A stretch of DNA of 64,000 nucleotides from assembly GCF_014925385.1 (NCBI RefSeq), contig NZ_JACSDK010000010.1:124001-188000 (forward strand), given 5' to 3'. Position numbers and translations under genes: made by a program. This DNA comes from Pelagibius marinus. Lineage in GTDB: Bacteria > Pseudomonadota > Alphaproteobacteria > Kiloniellales > Kiloniellaceae. Of the stretch, positions 16,173 to 26,508 are shown piece after piece. Each line of letters starts with the position of its first letter. The first letter of the stretch is position 1. The notes under the pieces are model-generated. The model was not told the DNA's origin. It was given only the letters and a program-made list of their open reading frames with translations, and did not search any database.

Positions 16173-17293
16173 GCCTCTGCAAGCTGCGATGCGAAGACGA
16201 TGCGGCTGCGGCCGGTCGCCTTGGCTTCGTACATGGCCTGGTCGGCCTGCTTCAGCAGTTCGTCGTGGCCGGCGGCGTCGTCCGGGAAGAGGGCGATGCC
16301 GATGCTGGCCGCCACGGTGATCGGCGGTTCGGCTTCCTCGATGGTGATGTTGAGTGCTTCCAAGAGGCGCTCCGCCACGAGGCGAATCCCCTCGATGCTG
16401 CTGCCCGGCCTCATGCCGGCGATCACGGCGAACTCGTCGCCGCCCAGGCGCGCCACAAAGTCGCTGTCGCGCAGGCCGGAGGTCAGCCGCAGGGCCACCT
16501 TCTTCAGCAGCGCGTCGCCCTCGTCGTGGCCCAGGATGTCGTTCACCGGCTTGAAATTGTCGAGGTCGATGAACAGCAGAGCCTTGCCGGTCCCCGCCTG
16601 GCCGGCCACCAGCAGGGCCTGTTCCAGGAATTCCGTGAAGTAGCGCCGGTTGGGCAGGCCGGTCAGCTCGTCGTGCCGGGCCTGGAAGTCGCTCTGCTTG
16701 CGGCTTTCCTCGATCTCCTTGTTCTGCACCGACAGCTGCTCCGCCATCTCGACCACCTGACCGGCCTGCTGCTCGACCATGGCCCGCTCCAGGTCGATGT
16801 CCTCCAGGTAGCGGGTCAGTTCCTTCTCTTTGTCTTGCAGCGCTTCCTGGGCCCGGGTCGCTTCGGTCACGTCGACATAGGTGGTGACGAAGCCGCCGGA
16901 GGCGAGAGGTTCGCCGGTGACTTCCAGGACCGTACCGTCCGGGCGGTGGTGCCGGAAGCTGTGGGCCTCGAACTTGCGCGCGCGGGTCAGGCGCTCTTCG
17001 ACCTGCGCTTCGGCGTCGCCCTCGCCGTACTCGCCGCGCGCCGCGTTGAAGCGGAAAATCGCTTCCAGGGGCGTGCCGGCCCGGCCCAGCTCGGGGGGCA
17101 GGTCGAGCAGGCGCAGGCAGGCCTTGTTGGCTGTCACCAGAAGCAGCTCTGCGTCGAAGATCGAAAAGCCCACGTGCATGGCTTCCAGGGCCTCCTCAAC
17201 GGAGGCCCGGCAGCCGGTCCGATCGCCGCTGTCGAGTGACTTACCGTCGAACACGCGTGAACCCCTTCGCGTGAAGCCCTGCTGAGCTGCCAT
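16169..17293 (-). CDS. PAS-GGDEF diguanylate cyclase
   Basis: This 374-residue soluble protein has a PAS domain (about 30-145), a coiled-coil linker (about 148-203, KEKELTRYLEDIDLERAMVEQQ) and a GGDEF domain (about 205-370). The active-site loop is intact, GGDEF at 284-288, and the product-inhibition I-site RxxD is present as RDSD at 275-278, exactly five residues before it. It should make c-di-GMP from GTP under control of the PAS sensor and feedback. There is no membrane segment. Its start (ATG 17293) lacks a clear ribosome site, so a later start is possible. The HD-GYP protein at 56.8 kb would be an opposing enzyme. Confidence 0.93.
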   Translation of the reverse strand: MAAQQGFTRRGSRVFDGKSLDSGDRTGCRASVEEALEAMHVGFSIFDAELLLVTANKACLRLLDLPPELGRAGTPLEAIFRFNAARGEYGEGDAEAQVEERLTRARKFEAHSFRHHRPDGTVLEVTGEPLASGGFVTTYVDVTEATRAQEALQDKEKELTRYLEDIDLERAMVEQQAGQVVEMAEQLSVQNKEIEESRKQSDFQARHDELTGLPNRRYFTEFLEQALLVAGQAGTGKALLFIDLDNFKPVNDILGHDEGDALLKKVALRLTSGLRDSDFVARLGGDEFAVIAGMRPGSSIEGIRLVAERLLEALNITIEEAEPPITVAASIGIALFPDDAAGHDELLKQADQAMYEAKATGRSRIVFASQLAEA

Positions 17294-17420
17294 GCAGCAT
17301 TGTTGTTGCCTGCCGGTCCCTGTCTACCGGGGGTGGTCATATTGGCGGATTTTGGTGAATCCACCCTTAATCGATCAGCGGAGGAAGCGTACACGTTATG
17401 GGCGATATTTCGCCAATGAC

Positions 17421-18530
17421 TCATCCGACCCTGGTCGCCGCCAGGGTCGCTTCGTCCAGCTCGACGCCGAAGCCGGGAGCCTCGCCGAGCTGCAGCCAGC
17501 CGTCTACGTGCCCGAAGGGGTGGGCCAGCAGATAGTCGCGCCGCTCCAGGCCCCATTCCGGCGGGTCGAAGGGAAACTCGATGAAGGCGGTTTCGCCCAG
17601 CCCGGCGGTGAGGTGGGTGTTGGCCACCACGCCGAAGCCATTGGACCAGGTGTGCGGCGTGAAGGTGATGCCGAACTCCCGCGCCATGACCGCCACCCGG
17701 CGCAGCCCGGTGATGCCGCCGACCAGGGCGCAGTCCGGCTGCACCACGTCGAGGCAGCCCTCGGCGATGAGGTCGCGGAACTCGTAAAGCTCGCGCGTCA
17801 TCTCGCCCCCGGCGATGCGCAGGTCGACGCTGTCGCGCAGGCGCTTCAGCCCCGCGCGGTCGGCGCGGTGCAGCGGCTCCTCCATCCAGTAGACGTCCAG
17901 GCGCTCCAGTTCCCGTGCTACGGCGATGGCGTCCTTCAGCGTCCAGGGAGCCTCGGTGTCCCAGGGCATGCGCCAACCCTGATTGCAGTCCACCATCAGT
18001 TCCAGGCGCGTGCCGATGCGCTCGCGCACCGATTCCAGCGCGGCTATGTCGTCGCGCCAGTCACCGCGATGGAAGCGGACCTTCATGGCGCCGAAGCCGG
18101 CTTCGGCGAAGCGCTCGGCGGTCTCCGCCATGGCCTTGGGGTCGCGCAGCACACCGGAGGAGGCATAGGCCCGCACCCGGTCGCTGCGCCCGCCCAGCAG
18201 GCGCCAGACCGGCTCGCCGGTGATCTTGCCGGTCAGGTCCCAGAGCGCCAGGTCCAGCGGCCAGCAGCGACCGTAGTGGAACTGGATATGGGACAGCACC
18301 TCGTAGTGGCGCTCCACGCGGCGGGGATCCTGGCCGATGAAGAGATCCTCGTGTCCCTGCAGGCCGAGCAGCAGGTCGCCCGAGCCGATGCCGACGCGCC
18401 CCTCGTTGTCGGTGACCCGCACCACGGTGACGTCGAAGTGCTGGCGCGGGCGGCCGTCCCAACTCGCCACGAAAGGCGGGTCCAGGGGCAGGCGGTGGTG
18501 GCTGACGTCGATGCGGGCAATGATCGGCAT
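17421..18530 (-). CDS. Mandelate racemase/muconate lactonising enzyme family protein
   Basis: The 369-residue enolase-superfamily protein has an N-terminal capping domain and a C-terminal barrel. Metal ligands are visible as VDCNQGW (Asp), MEEPL (Glu) and GGEMT (Glu). A KxR base pair (MKVRF) and the His-Asp dyad (QPDCALVGG and FTPHTWSNG) are present. This points to the mandelate-racemase subgroup, often acid-sugar dehydratases. It lies next to an iron alcohol dehydrogenase on the same strand (39-base gap), so the two probably act in one pathway, perhaps sugar-acid use. The specific substrate cannot be read from the sequence. Confidence 0.88.
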   Translation of the reverse strand: MPIIARIDVSHHRLPLDPPFVASWDGRPRQHFDVTVVRVTDNEGRVGIGSGDLLLGLQGHEDLFIGQDPRRVERHYEVLSHIQFHYGRCWPLDLALWDLTGKITGEPVWRLLGGRSDRVRAYASSGVLRDPKAMAETAERFAEAGFGAMKVRFHRGDWRDDIAALESVRERIGTRLELMVDCNQGWRMPWDTEAPWTLKDAIAVARELERLDVYWMEEPLHRADRAGLKRLRDSVDLRIAGGEMTRELYEFRDLIAEGCLDVVQPDCALVGGITGLRRVAVMAREFGITFTPHTWSNGFGVVANTHLTAGLGETAFIEFPFDPPEWGLERRDYLLAHPFGHVDGWLQLGEAPGFGVELDEATLAATRVG

Positions 18531-18569
18531 GGGCGGCTCCGCGCTCTTTCGGCTCTCGGTCGGGCGATT

Positions 18570-19745
18570 CTAGGCGAGGGCCATAATAGCGCCGGAGAAG
18601 CGATCGATGTCGGCTTCCGTCACCTCGCGCGCGCTGGCCAGGCGCATGGGCCGGTTCTCCGCGGCCCGCATCTCGGCGGCCAGGGCTGCGTTGTCGAAGC
18701 TTCGGAAGGCCTCGGGCAGGCGGCGCGCGACGCCGCAGCGGGTCATGAGGTCGCTGTACCAGGCGGGCAGCTCTTCCGCGCTCTTCAGGCCGCAGGCCCG
18801 CGCCGCGGCGGCAAAAGAGCCCCCATCCGCTTCTTGGGCATCGGCCTCGACCGACCAGGCGAGGGTGGCTTCCAGGCCCAGAGCGGTGGCCAGACCGTGG
18901 TGGACCGGGGCCAGCCCGGCCAGGGCGTGGGAGATATTGTGCGCGACGGCGGTGCCGCAGTTGTCGATGCCGATCCCGGCGAAGGCCGAGCCGAGCAGCA
19001 TGGCGCCGCGCGCTTCCAGGTTCCCGGGCTGCGTCACGGCGGTTTCAAGCGCCCCGGCGACGAGCGCCAGGGCTTTGTGGCAGGTCGGGCTGTTGCCCGG
19101 GTTGGCGCGGCGGTTGGTGCAGGCCTCCAGGGCGTGCACAAAGGCGTCGAGCCCGGTCCAGGCAGTGAGCTGCGGCGGCAGGGAGAGCGTCAGTTCCGGG
19201 TCCAGGACGACGCGCCGGGGCTTGGTCTCCTGGCCCCAGATCCACAGCTTCTTACCCTTGGGACCGGTGAAGATGTTGGTGGCGGAAAGCTCCGAGCCGG
19301 TGCCGGCGGTCGTCGGCAGGCAGATTGCCGGCAGGCCCCCGGCGGGCAGCGGCTGGGCGGCCAGGGCGTAGTGCAGGGCCGCTTCCCCGGCGGGCGCGAT
19401 GGCGGCCGCTACCTTGCCGATGTCGAGGGCCGAGCCGCCGCCCAGCGCGACGACGGCTCCGGCGCCCAGACGGCGTGCCGCTTCGGCGGCGGCGTCGATC
19501 TGCGCCGCTTTGGGTTCGCCGGCGATATCGGCATAGAGCCCGACCGTGGCGCCGCTTGCCTCCAGGTCCTGCACGATCGGCGCGACCACCCCGAGCTCGA
19601 CCAGGGCCGCGTCGACGACCAGCAGCACCTTGTCGGCGCCGGGCGCGACGGCCTGCACGTCGTCGGCCAGGGCCCGGCTGCGGCCGGGGCCGAAATGGAT
19701 CTCCGGCACGGCGTTGAGCGAGAAGGGAACGGGGGTAGCGGTCAT
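18570..19745 (-). CDS. Iron-containing alcohol dehydrogenase
   Basis: At 391 residues this is a full type III alcohol dehydrogenase. The NAD-binding GGGSALD loop is near 101-107 and the TTAGTGSE motif near 144. The iron ligands are seen as TGLDAFVHALEA (Asp, His), NISHAL and VHHGLATAL (His). It would oxidise an alcohol or reduce an aldehyde in the cytoplasm. The neighbour downstream in transcription order is the enolase-superfamily enzyme, so an aldehyde or hydroxyacid step in the same route is likely. Substrate unknown. Confidence 0.92.
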   Translation of the reverse strand: MTATPVPFSLNAVPEIHFGPGRSRALADDVQAVAPGADKVLLVVDAALVELGVVAPIVQDLEASGATVGLYADIAGEPKAAQIDAAAEAARRLGAGAVVALGGGSALDIGKVAAAIAPAGEAALHYALAAQPLPAGGLPAICLPTTAGTGSELSATNIFTGPKGKKLWIWGQETKPRRVVLDPELTLSLPPQLTAWTGLDAFVHALEACTNRRANPGNSPTCHKALALVAGALETAVTQPGNLEARGAMLLGSAFAGIGIDNCGTAVAHNISHALAGLAPVHHGLATALGLEATLAWSVEADAQEADGGSFAAAARACGLKSAEELPAWYSDLMTRCGVARRLPEAFRSFDNAALAAEMRAAENRPMRLASAREVTEADIDRFSGAIMALA

Positions 19746-19843
19746 AACGGGTCCTGCGCCAAGCGTGTCGCTCCGGCATTAGCCCAGGCGGCGGACGGCG
19801 GCAAGCCTCTGGGCGACGGGACTTGGCTTTCCGCGCCGGTGGC

Positions 19844-21064
19844 TCAGACCTCGCCCTGGCGGCTGCGCCGCGCCGCCAGCACCAGGACCAGGGAGCATCC
19901 GCCGGCGATCAGGAAGCCGATGGTGAGCGGCACCACCGTCTGATCGTAGAAGCGCCCGATGACAACCGAGAGGACCACCGCGACCAGGCTGGAGATCGAG
20001 GCGATCATCGAGGCGCCGAGCCCGGCCACGCGCCCCAGCGACTGCATGGCCATGGCGTTCACGTTGCCGAACAGCAGGCCGTTGCAGAAGAAGATGGCAA
20101 AGCAGAGCGTCATGAAAATCGGGAAGGGCGGCACCCCGCCGTGCGACAGCGCCAGGAACAGCAGAAGGGCGGCAAAGCAGATGAGTCCCACCAGGGCGGT
20201 GACCGCGAGGCGGTGCATGCCGAAGCGCAGCACCATCTGGCTGTTGGAAAACGACGCGATGCCGATGCCCAGCGCCAGGATCGCGAAGTAGAGGGCGAAG
20301 AGCTCCCCGACGCCGTAGAGGTCGACCATGATCGCCTGCACGGTGCTGAGGTAGAGAAGCAGGGCGCCGAAGAGGAAGCCGGCGGCGAAGGTATAGGCCA
20401 TGACCGGCCCGTGGCGCACGATCAGCAGACCGTTGGCCAGGATCGAGGCCAGGGAAAAGCGGATGCGCCGCTCGGGCGTCAGGGTTTCCGGCTGGCGGAG
20501 CTGCATCCACAGGGCGACCACGGCGGCGATGGCCAGGAAGACGTTGAAGATGCCCCGCCAGTCGGCGACGGCAAGCACGGCCTGGCCCAGGGCCGGGGCC
20601 AACATGGGCACCAGGATGAAGACCATCATGATGAAGGACAGGATGCGCGCCATGGCGGCGCCCTCGAACTGGTCGCGGATCAGCGCGCGGCTGGCGATCT
20701 TCGGGCCGGAGACGCCGATGCCCTGGACGATCCGCCCCAGCAGCATCTGCTCCAGGCTGCCGGCGGTCATGGCGATCACGGTGCCGGCGCCGTAGATGGC
20801 GAGGCCCAGCAGGATCGCCTTCTTGCGCCCGATGGCGTCCGACAGCGGCCCGAAGAAGAGCTCTCCGAAGACCATGCCGAAGATGAAGAGGGTGACGATG
20901 AGCTGGGTGTCGTTGGGGGTGCCCACGGCCAGTGCCTGCCCCATGTCGCCCAGCGCCGGCAGGATCGCGTCGATGCTGAGCGCGATCAGCGAGGTCGTCA
21001 GCGAGAAGAGCGCGACGAATTCGGGCAGGCGCAGGGCGGGCTTGGCGAGGCTGGTATCGGTCAT
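19844..21064 (-). CDS. MFS transporter, Bcr/CflA-type multidrug exporter
   Basis: The 406-residue protein has twelve predicted membrane segments. The MFS motif GPLSDAIGRKKAILLGLAIY lies after helix 2 (about 72-91), and GRIVQGIGVSGPKIASRALIRD matches the helix-4/5 signature of the Bcr/CflA drug:H+ antiporter group. It is probably an inner-membrane exporter. It is transcribed in the same direction as the iron alcohol dehydrogenase, 98 bases upstream of it. A function in exporting a pathway product is as possible as drug efflux. Confidence 0.88.
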   Translation of the reverse strand: MTDTSLAKPALRLPEFVALFSLTTSLIALSIDAILPALGDMGQALAVGTPNDTQLIVTLFIFGMVFGELFFGPLSDAIGRKKAILLGLAIYGAGTVIAMTAGSLEQMLLGRIVQGIGVSGPKIASRALIRDQFEGAAMARILSFIMMVFILVPMLAPALGQAVLAVADWRGIFNVFLAIAAVVALWMQLRQPETLTPERRIRFSLASILANGLLIVRHGPVMAYTFAAGFLFGALLLYLSTVQAIMVDLYGVGELFALYFAILALGIGIASFSNSQMVLRFGMHRLAVTALVGLICFAALLLFLALSHGGVPPFPIFMTLCFAIFFCNGLLFGNVNAMAMQSLGRVAGLGASMIASISSLVAVVLSVVIGRFYDQTVVPLTIGFLIAGGCSLVLVLAARRSRQGEV

Positions 21065-21165
21065 CCGAGAGGGGCTGTGTCGTCCGGCAGTTCGGGAAAG
21101 GATGCCGAGACTACTCCCTTGCTGGCCGAAAAGCCCAGTGCCGTTGCCGCAACCCCCTCATGCGG

Positions 21166-21193
21166 GCGGCCGGGAACCTGTGGTCCCGGCCGC
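21166..21193. other. GC-rich inverted repeat
   Basis: GCGGCCGGGA (21166-21175) and TCCCGGCCGC (21184-21193) form a perfect 10-bp stem with an 8-base loop, in the gap between the MFS gene and the secreted-protein gene. It lies just beyond the terminator at 21202-21240 and may act as a second termination hairpin. Confidence 0.5.
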
Positions 21194-21201
21194 TGCAGAT
21201 G

Positions 21202-21240
21202 AAACGGGCCCCGCGGCTCTTCGCCTCCGGGGCCCGTTTT
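21202..21240 (-). terminator. Intrinsic terminator of the secreted-protein gene
   Basis: AAACGGGCCCCG (21202-21213) pairs perfectly with CGGGGCCCGTTT (21228-21239) around a 14-base loop. Read on the minus strand it begins 13 bases after the stop of the 21253-22542 gene. The A/T ends allow action on both strands, with a TTTT tail on the plus side. Confidence 0.75.
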
Positions 21241-21252
21241 GCTTCGCCGTCC

Positions 21253-22542
21253 TTACTCGGCCCGCGCAGGCCGGGACGGGGTCGGGTCGACCGGTTCGGC
21301 CCGCTTCGGCTTCACGGCCGGGGTGGGGCTGGCGCCGCCGCCCTGCTTGACGCCGCCGACCACGCCGCCGCCGAGGACCGGGTTCACCTGCGGGGTGCAG
21401 CGGTGCTTCCACACGGCCGTGTCCATCGGCTGATAGTGGCTCGGCCAGATCTGCTCGTCCGCGTCCTTGCCGCGCACGTAGACCCGCAGGTTATGGACGA
21501 CTGTTTTGTTGAGGTCGAACTTGGAGACTTTGGGCAACTCGATCTCGAAGTCGTAGAACTGCTTGCCGTTCTTTGAGTCGAAGGCGATCTTCTGGGAGTC
21601 GTGGATCGTCTCGCTGCCGTCGTTGATGCGGATGCGGATCTCGCCCTTGCCCTGGCCCATGTAGTTCACCCGGATCGTGCGGGTCGCCGGGCAGGCGCCG
21701 GCGTAGAGCGGCAGGTTGGGCTGGAAGGTCATGCTGGTGATCTTGAGCGGTGAGGGACCGGCCTGAAACCCGTTCGGCGTATTGCCGCCGATCTGCGCGT
21801 TCAGGACCGGCGTGTCGTTGATCGCCGGATCGCCTTCGTAATGGATGGTAAGCGGCACCATGACGGTCTCCCAAGCGCCGCCCATCGTGTTCTTGTTCGG
21901 ATTGTTGTAGTGGTACATGCAGGTGGCGCCCAGGCTGATCGGACGGTCGACGGAGAAGCTGTGGTTCTGGCGCAGGAAGGCAACCTTGTCGCCGCCGCCG
22001 TTCACGTGATCCTGGAGCTTTTGATTGAAGATCGCCACCGGGTCGAAGCGCAGGTTGGCGGGGCCGTTCTTGACTTTGGCGAGCGGCACCACGAAGGGGT
22101 CCTGGTCCACCGAAGTGGTCTCTTTGTGCGCCTTAGCAATAGGGTTGGCCCGGTCCCATCCGGCATGGCTCGGCAGATAGGCCGCTTTGTAGAGCACGTT
22201 CAGTTCCCAGATCTGCTCGTGCCCCAGCCCCAAGGTTCCGAAGTACATCTTGGTCCCGCTGAGCAAGAGACGCGATTCAGCGAGTGCCGGCGGCTTCTCG
22301 CAGCTGACCCAGCCGCTCATCGAGATGCTGATGTTCGGGTTCGTGGGCTGAATGTCCACCGCGTTGACGTGTTTGTTAGCCGAGACGTTCTTGATGTTGA
22401 CGGCGCCGCTGATCCCGTCCTGGGACAGCTGAATGCTGTAGACGTGGTCCGAGGTCTGGCCGGCCAGGGCCGGAGCGGTCAGGGCGGCGAAGCCAAGGGC
22501 AAGGGCCGAGGCCCCCAGGGTGAAGGTCTTGAAGGAAGGCAT
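21253..22542 (-). CDS. Secreted protein of unknown function with proline-rich tail
   Basis: I do not recognise this 429-residue protein. ATG 22542 follows a GGGAG site; an ATG five codons earlier is less likely. A clean Sec signal peptide (about 1-27, ending APALA) is followed by a Cys-poor, Asn/Gly-rich, probably beta-rich body. About 390 residues in it turns into a low-complexity tail (glycine run, then Pro/Lys/Arg/Ala). The four Cys (CEKPP, CMYHY, CPATRT, CTPQV) could form disulphides. Its strong ribosome site and own terminator suggest solid expression as a single gene. It could be a periplasmic or cell-surface protein. Confidence 0.75.
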   Translation of the reverse strand: MPSFKTFTLGASALALGFAALTAPALAGQTSDHVYSIQLSQDGISGAVNIKNVSANKHVNAVDIQPTNPNISISMSGWVSCEKPPALAESRLLLSGTKMYFGTLGLGHEQIWELNVLYKAAYLPSHAGWDRANPIAKAHKETTSVDQDPFVVPLAKVKNGPANLRFDPVAIFNQKLQDHVNGGGDKVAFLRQNHSFSVDRPISLGATCMYHYNNPNKNTMGGAWETVMVPLTIHYEGDPAINDTPVLNAQIGGNTPNGFQAGPSPLKITSMTFQPNLPLYAGACPATRTIRVNYMGQGKGEIRIRINDGSETIHDSQKIAFDSKNGKQFYDFEIELPKVSKFDLNKTVVHNLRVYVRGKDADEQIWPSHYQPMDTAVWKHRCTPQVNPVLGGGVVGGVKQGGGASPTPAVKPKRAEPVDPTPSRPARAE

Positions 22543-22840
22543 GCTGTACTCCCACAAAAAGGCTTAGATCGCGGTCCGGAATAGGGATATCCCCCCGCTT
22601 CTGCCCATAAGTCGGCAGGGGGCACCAAAGGGTTCAAAGGAAACTATCGACCGGGAGCGGGCTTGAGAACCCGCGCCGCCGCTTTACGGTCCTGCGCAAA
22701 TCCCGCCGTTTGCCTGGGAAGGCCGCTTGCCCCAATGAGGCAGAATCTAGGGGTTTCCCCGCAGTTTTCCCGTTAACCTAATCGCAGTGGTAGAGAGGTG
22801 TCTTGGGAGCACAAGTGAGCCGACGGCCGACGACGCCTTG

Positions 22841-24007
22841 TCAGGGGCTGCCGGGCTCCAGGCGGATCAGCCGGCCGTTGCGGCTGTCGGTCAGCAGGTA
22901 GAGGTAGCCGTCGCGGCCGCTGCGTACGTCGCGAATGCGCTCACGCAGCCCTGTCAGCAGCTCCTCCTGGCCGGTCACCTCGCCCCCAACCAGTTCCAGC
23001 CGCCGCAGGTGGCGGCCGGCCAGCGCGCCGACGAAGAGGTCGCCCTTCCATTGCGGAAAGAGATCGCCGTCATAGAAAGCCATGCCGCTGGGCGCGATGG
23101 AGGGCACCCAATAGACCACCGGCTGCTCCATGCCCGGCGCCTCGGTCTTGTCGGAGATGATGGCGCCGGAGTAGTCGATGCCGTAGGTGATGGCCGGCCA
23201 GCCGTAGTTGGCGCCGGCCTTCAGGATATTCACCTCGTCGCCGCCGCGCGGTCCGTGCTCGTGCGCCCAGACCTCGCCGCTGGCCGGATTTAAGGCGAGG
23301 CCCTGCACGTTGCGGTGACCGTAGCTGAAGATCTCCGGGCGCGTGCCATCGACGCCCAGGAAGGGATTGTCTCCGGGGATCTCGCCGTCGTCTTCCAGGC
23401 GAATGATGCTGCCCAGGTGATTGGCGGGGTTCTGTGCCTCCCGCATATAGTTGCGGCGGTCGCCGAGGCTGATGTAAAGCCGGCCGCTGCGGTCGAAGGT
23501 CAGGCGAGAACCGTAGTGGGCGCCGCCGGGCGTTTTCGGCTCTGCGCGGAAGATTACTTCCAGCTCGTCTAGTTTGTTGCCGTCGAAGCGGGCACGGGCC
23601 ACTTCGGTTCCGGCGCCGCCGGGGCCGGCCCCTGCGTAGGACAGGTAAACAAGCCGGTTCTCCGCGAAGTCCGGATGCAGGGCCACATCCAGCAGCCCAC
23701 CCTGGCCGCGCGCCGCGACCTGCGGCGCCCCGGGGATCGCTTTCGTTTGCAGCTTTCCGTCCTTGAAGAGGCGCAATTGGCCTGTGCGCTCGGTGATCAG
23801 GATGCCACCGCCGGGCAGGAAGGCCATGCCCCAGGGATGGTCCAGGCCTCTGGCCAGGGTCACGACACGGAAGGCGGCCTGCTCCGAGGCCTCTACGCGG
23901 TCCTGGGCCAAGGCGGGTCCGGCGGGCAAGGCAGCCAGCGCGAGCAACGCGCCGGCGATCGAAGCTGTCATGAAGCCGTTCGAAAGCGAGAAGAGGGCCC
24001 TGGTCAC
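22841..24007 (-). CDS. PQQ-dependent aldose sugar dehydrogenase-type beta-propeller
   Basis: This 388-residue protein has a signal peptide (about 13-34, ending GPALA) and the GSDH six-bladed propeller. Signatures include LDHPWGMAFLPGG near 55, RGQGGLLDVALHPDF near 99, SYGHRNVQGLALNP, HEHGPRGGDEVN and NYGWP. It matches soluble aldose sugar dehydrogenases (YliI/Asd type), which oxidise aldoses in the periplasm with PQQ. It is divergent from zwf (269 bases apart), which leads the Entner-Doudoroff genes, so periplasmic and cytoplasmic sugar oxidation lie side by side. No PQQ synthesis genes are in the window. Confidence 0.9.
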   Translation of the reverse strand: MTRALFSLSNGFMTASIAGALLALAALPAGPALAQDRVEASEQAAFRVVTLARGLDHPWGMAFLPGGGILITERTGQLRLFKDGKLQTKAIPGAPQVAARGQGGLLDVALHPDFAENRLVYLSYAGAGPGGAGTEVARARFDGNKLDELEVIFRAEPKTPGGAHYGSRLTFDRSGRLYISLGDRRNYMREAQNPANHLGSIIRLEDDGEIPGDNPFLGVDGTRPEIFSYGHRNVQGLALNPASGEVWAHEHGPRGGDEVNILKAGANYGWPAITYGIDYSGAIISDKTEAPGMEQPVVYWVPSIAPSGMAFYDGDLFPQWKGDLFVGALAGRHLRRLELVGGEVTGQEELLTGLRERIRDVRSGRDGYLYLLTDSRNGRLIRLEPGSP

Positions 24008-24150
24008 AAGCGTTGCTCCCGGCAGTGCTGACTGTGGCTAAACTTGGCGCTGCGGGCGGCGGGGTCAATGCGTGCCTGACGGCTGTTCCGGGAGTCTTCC
24101 GAAAAGAGGCTTGGCAAGGCGGGGCAGAATCAGGTACAAAGCGCCGTTTC

Positions 24151-24165
24151 ATCAACAAGGTTGAT
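24151..24165. promoter_or_regulatory. Palindrome between the PQQ dehydrogenase and zwf
   Basis: ATCAAC (24151-24156) and GTTGAT (24160-24165) flank AAG, a perfect 6-base-arm inverted repeat in the AT-richer middle of the divergent gap. It is a plausible operator for the zwf operon, for the PQQ dehydrogenase, or both. The regulator is unknown. Confidence 0.35.
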
Positions 24166-24276
24166 TTATTATCCGCCGAATCGGTGTAGCCTTGGAAGCA
24201 TCCTCAGGTAGGCTGACGCCGGTCGGTGCCGGCCGCCAAAACCTACGTACACCAATAACTTACCGGACAGACGCCC

Positions 24277-25751
<1,475 letters not shown>

Positions 25752-25752
<1 letters not shown>

Positions 25753-26471
25753 TGGGGCCGCAGGGCCCTCAGGTGACCATGTCGCGTCACGACTTTGAGA
25801 CGCCGCAGGACCTGGCCGCGGCTCTGGCGGAAGCGGTGGCCGACAATCTGCGGGCGGGCCTTGCGGCGCGCGGCGCGGCCTGCCTGGCGCTCTCCGGCGG
25901 CCGCACGCCCGAGCTCTTCTTTGCCGCCCTGTCGCGGCAGGAGCTTGACTGGTCGAAGGTGTCGGTGACGCTGGTGGACGAGCGCTGGGTGCCGCTTGAC
26001 AGCCCGCGCTCCAACGAGGCGCTGCTGCGACGTGGCTTGCTGCAGGGACCTGCGGCGGCGGCCGAGGTGGTCAGCCTTGTCACCGCGGACCCCGGCCCGG
26101 AAGAGGGGCTGCGCGAGGTCTCGGACCGCATCGCGGCCTTGCCCTTGCCTTTTGATGCCGTAGTTCTTGGTATGGGGAGCGATGGGCACACGGCCTCCTT
26201 CTTTCCCGGCGGCGACCGCCTGGCCGAGGCGATCGACCCGGCCGGGAGCGCCCTGGTGCTGCCGCAGCGCGCGCCGGGCGCGGGAGAGCCGCGGATCACC
26301 CTGACTTTGCCCCTCATCGTGGCGGCCCGCAGCGTCTATCTTCACATCGAGGGGGCGGAGAAGGCGGCGGTGCTGAAGACCGCGTTGCAGGACGGCCCGG
26401 TGGCGGACATGCCGCTGCGCGCCGTACTGCGCTCGCCCGGGCTGCCGCTGGACATCTACTGGTGCCCCTGA
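25752..26471 (+). CDS. pgl: 6-phosphogluconolactonase
   Basis: With the overlapping ATG 25752 the product is 239 residues, normal for Pgl. It shows [16 protein letters not shown] near 46-61, [10 protein letters not shown] near 75-84 and [14 protein letters not shown] near 142-155, the latter holding the conserved catalytic His. It hydrolyses the lactone made by Zwf. A second ATG at 25779 is possible, but the coupled start is preferred. Longer upstream frames are overlap with zwf. Confidence 0.95.
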
Positions 26472-26508
26472 GGCACCGATAGCCACCGAAGGAGCAAGGA
26501 GACAGTCG

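Noticed and set aside
17292-19943. An 883-codon open frame on the plus strand opposite the enolase-superfamily and iron alcohol dehydrogenase genes.
   Set aside because: Both minus-strand genes are firmly identified by catalytic motifs; the opposite frame has no ribosome site or known domain.
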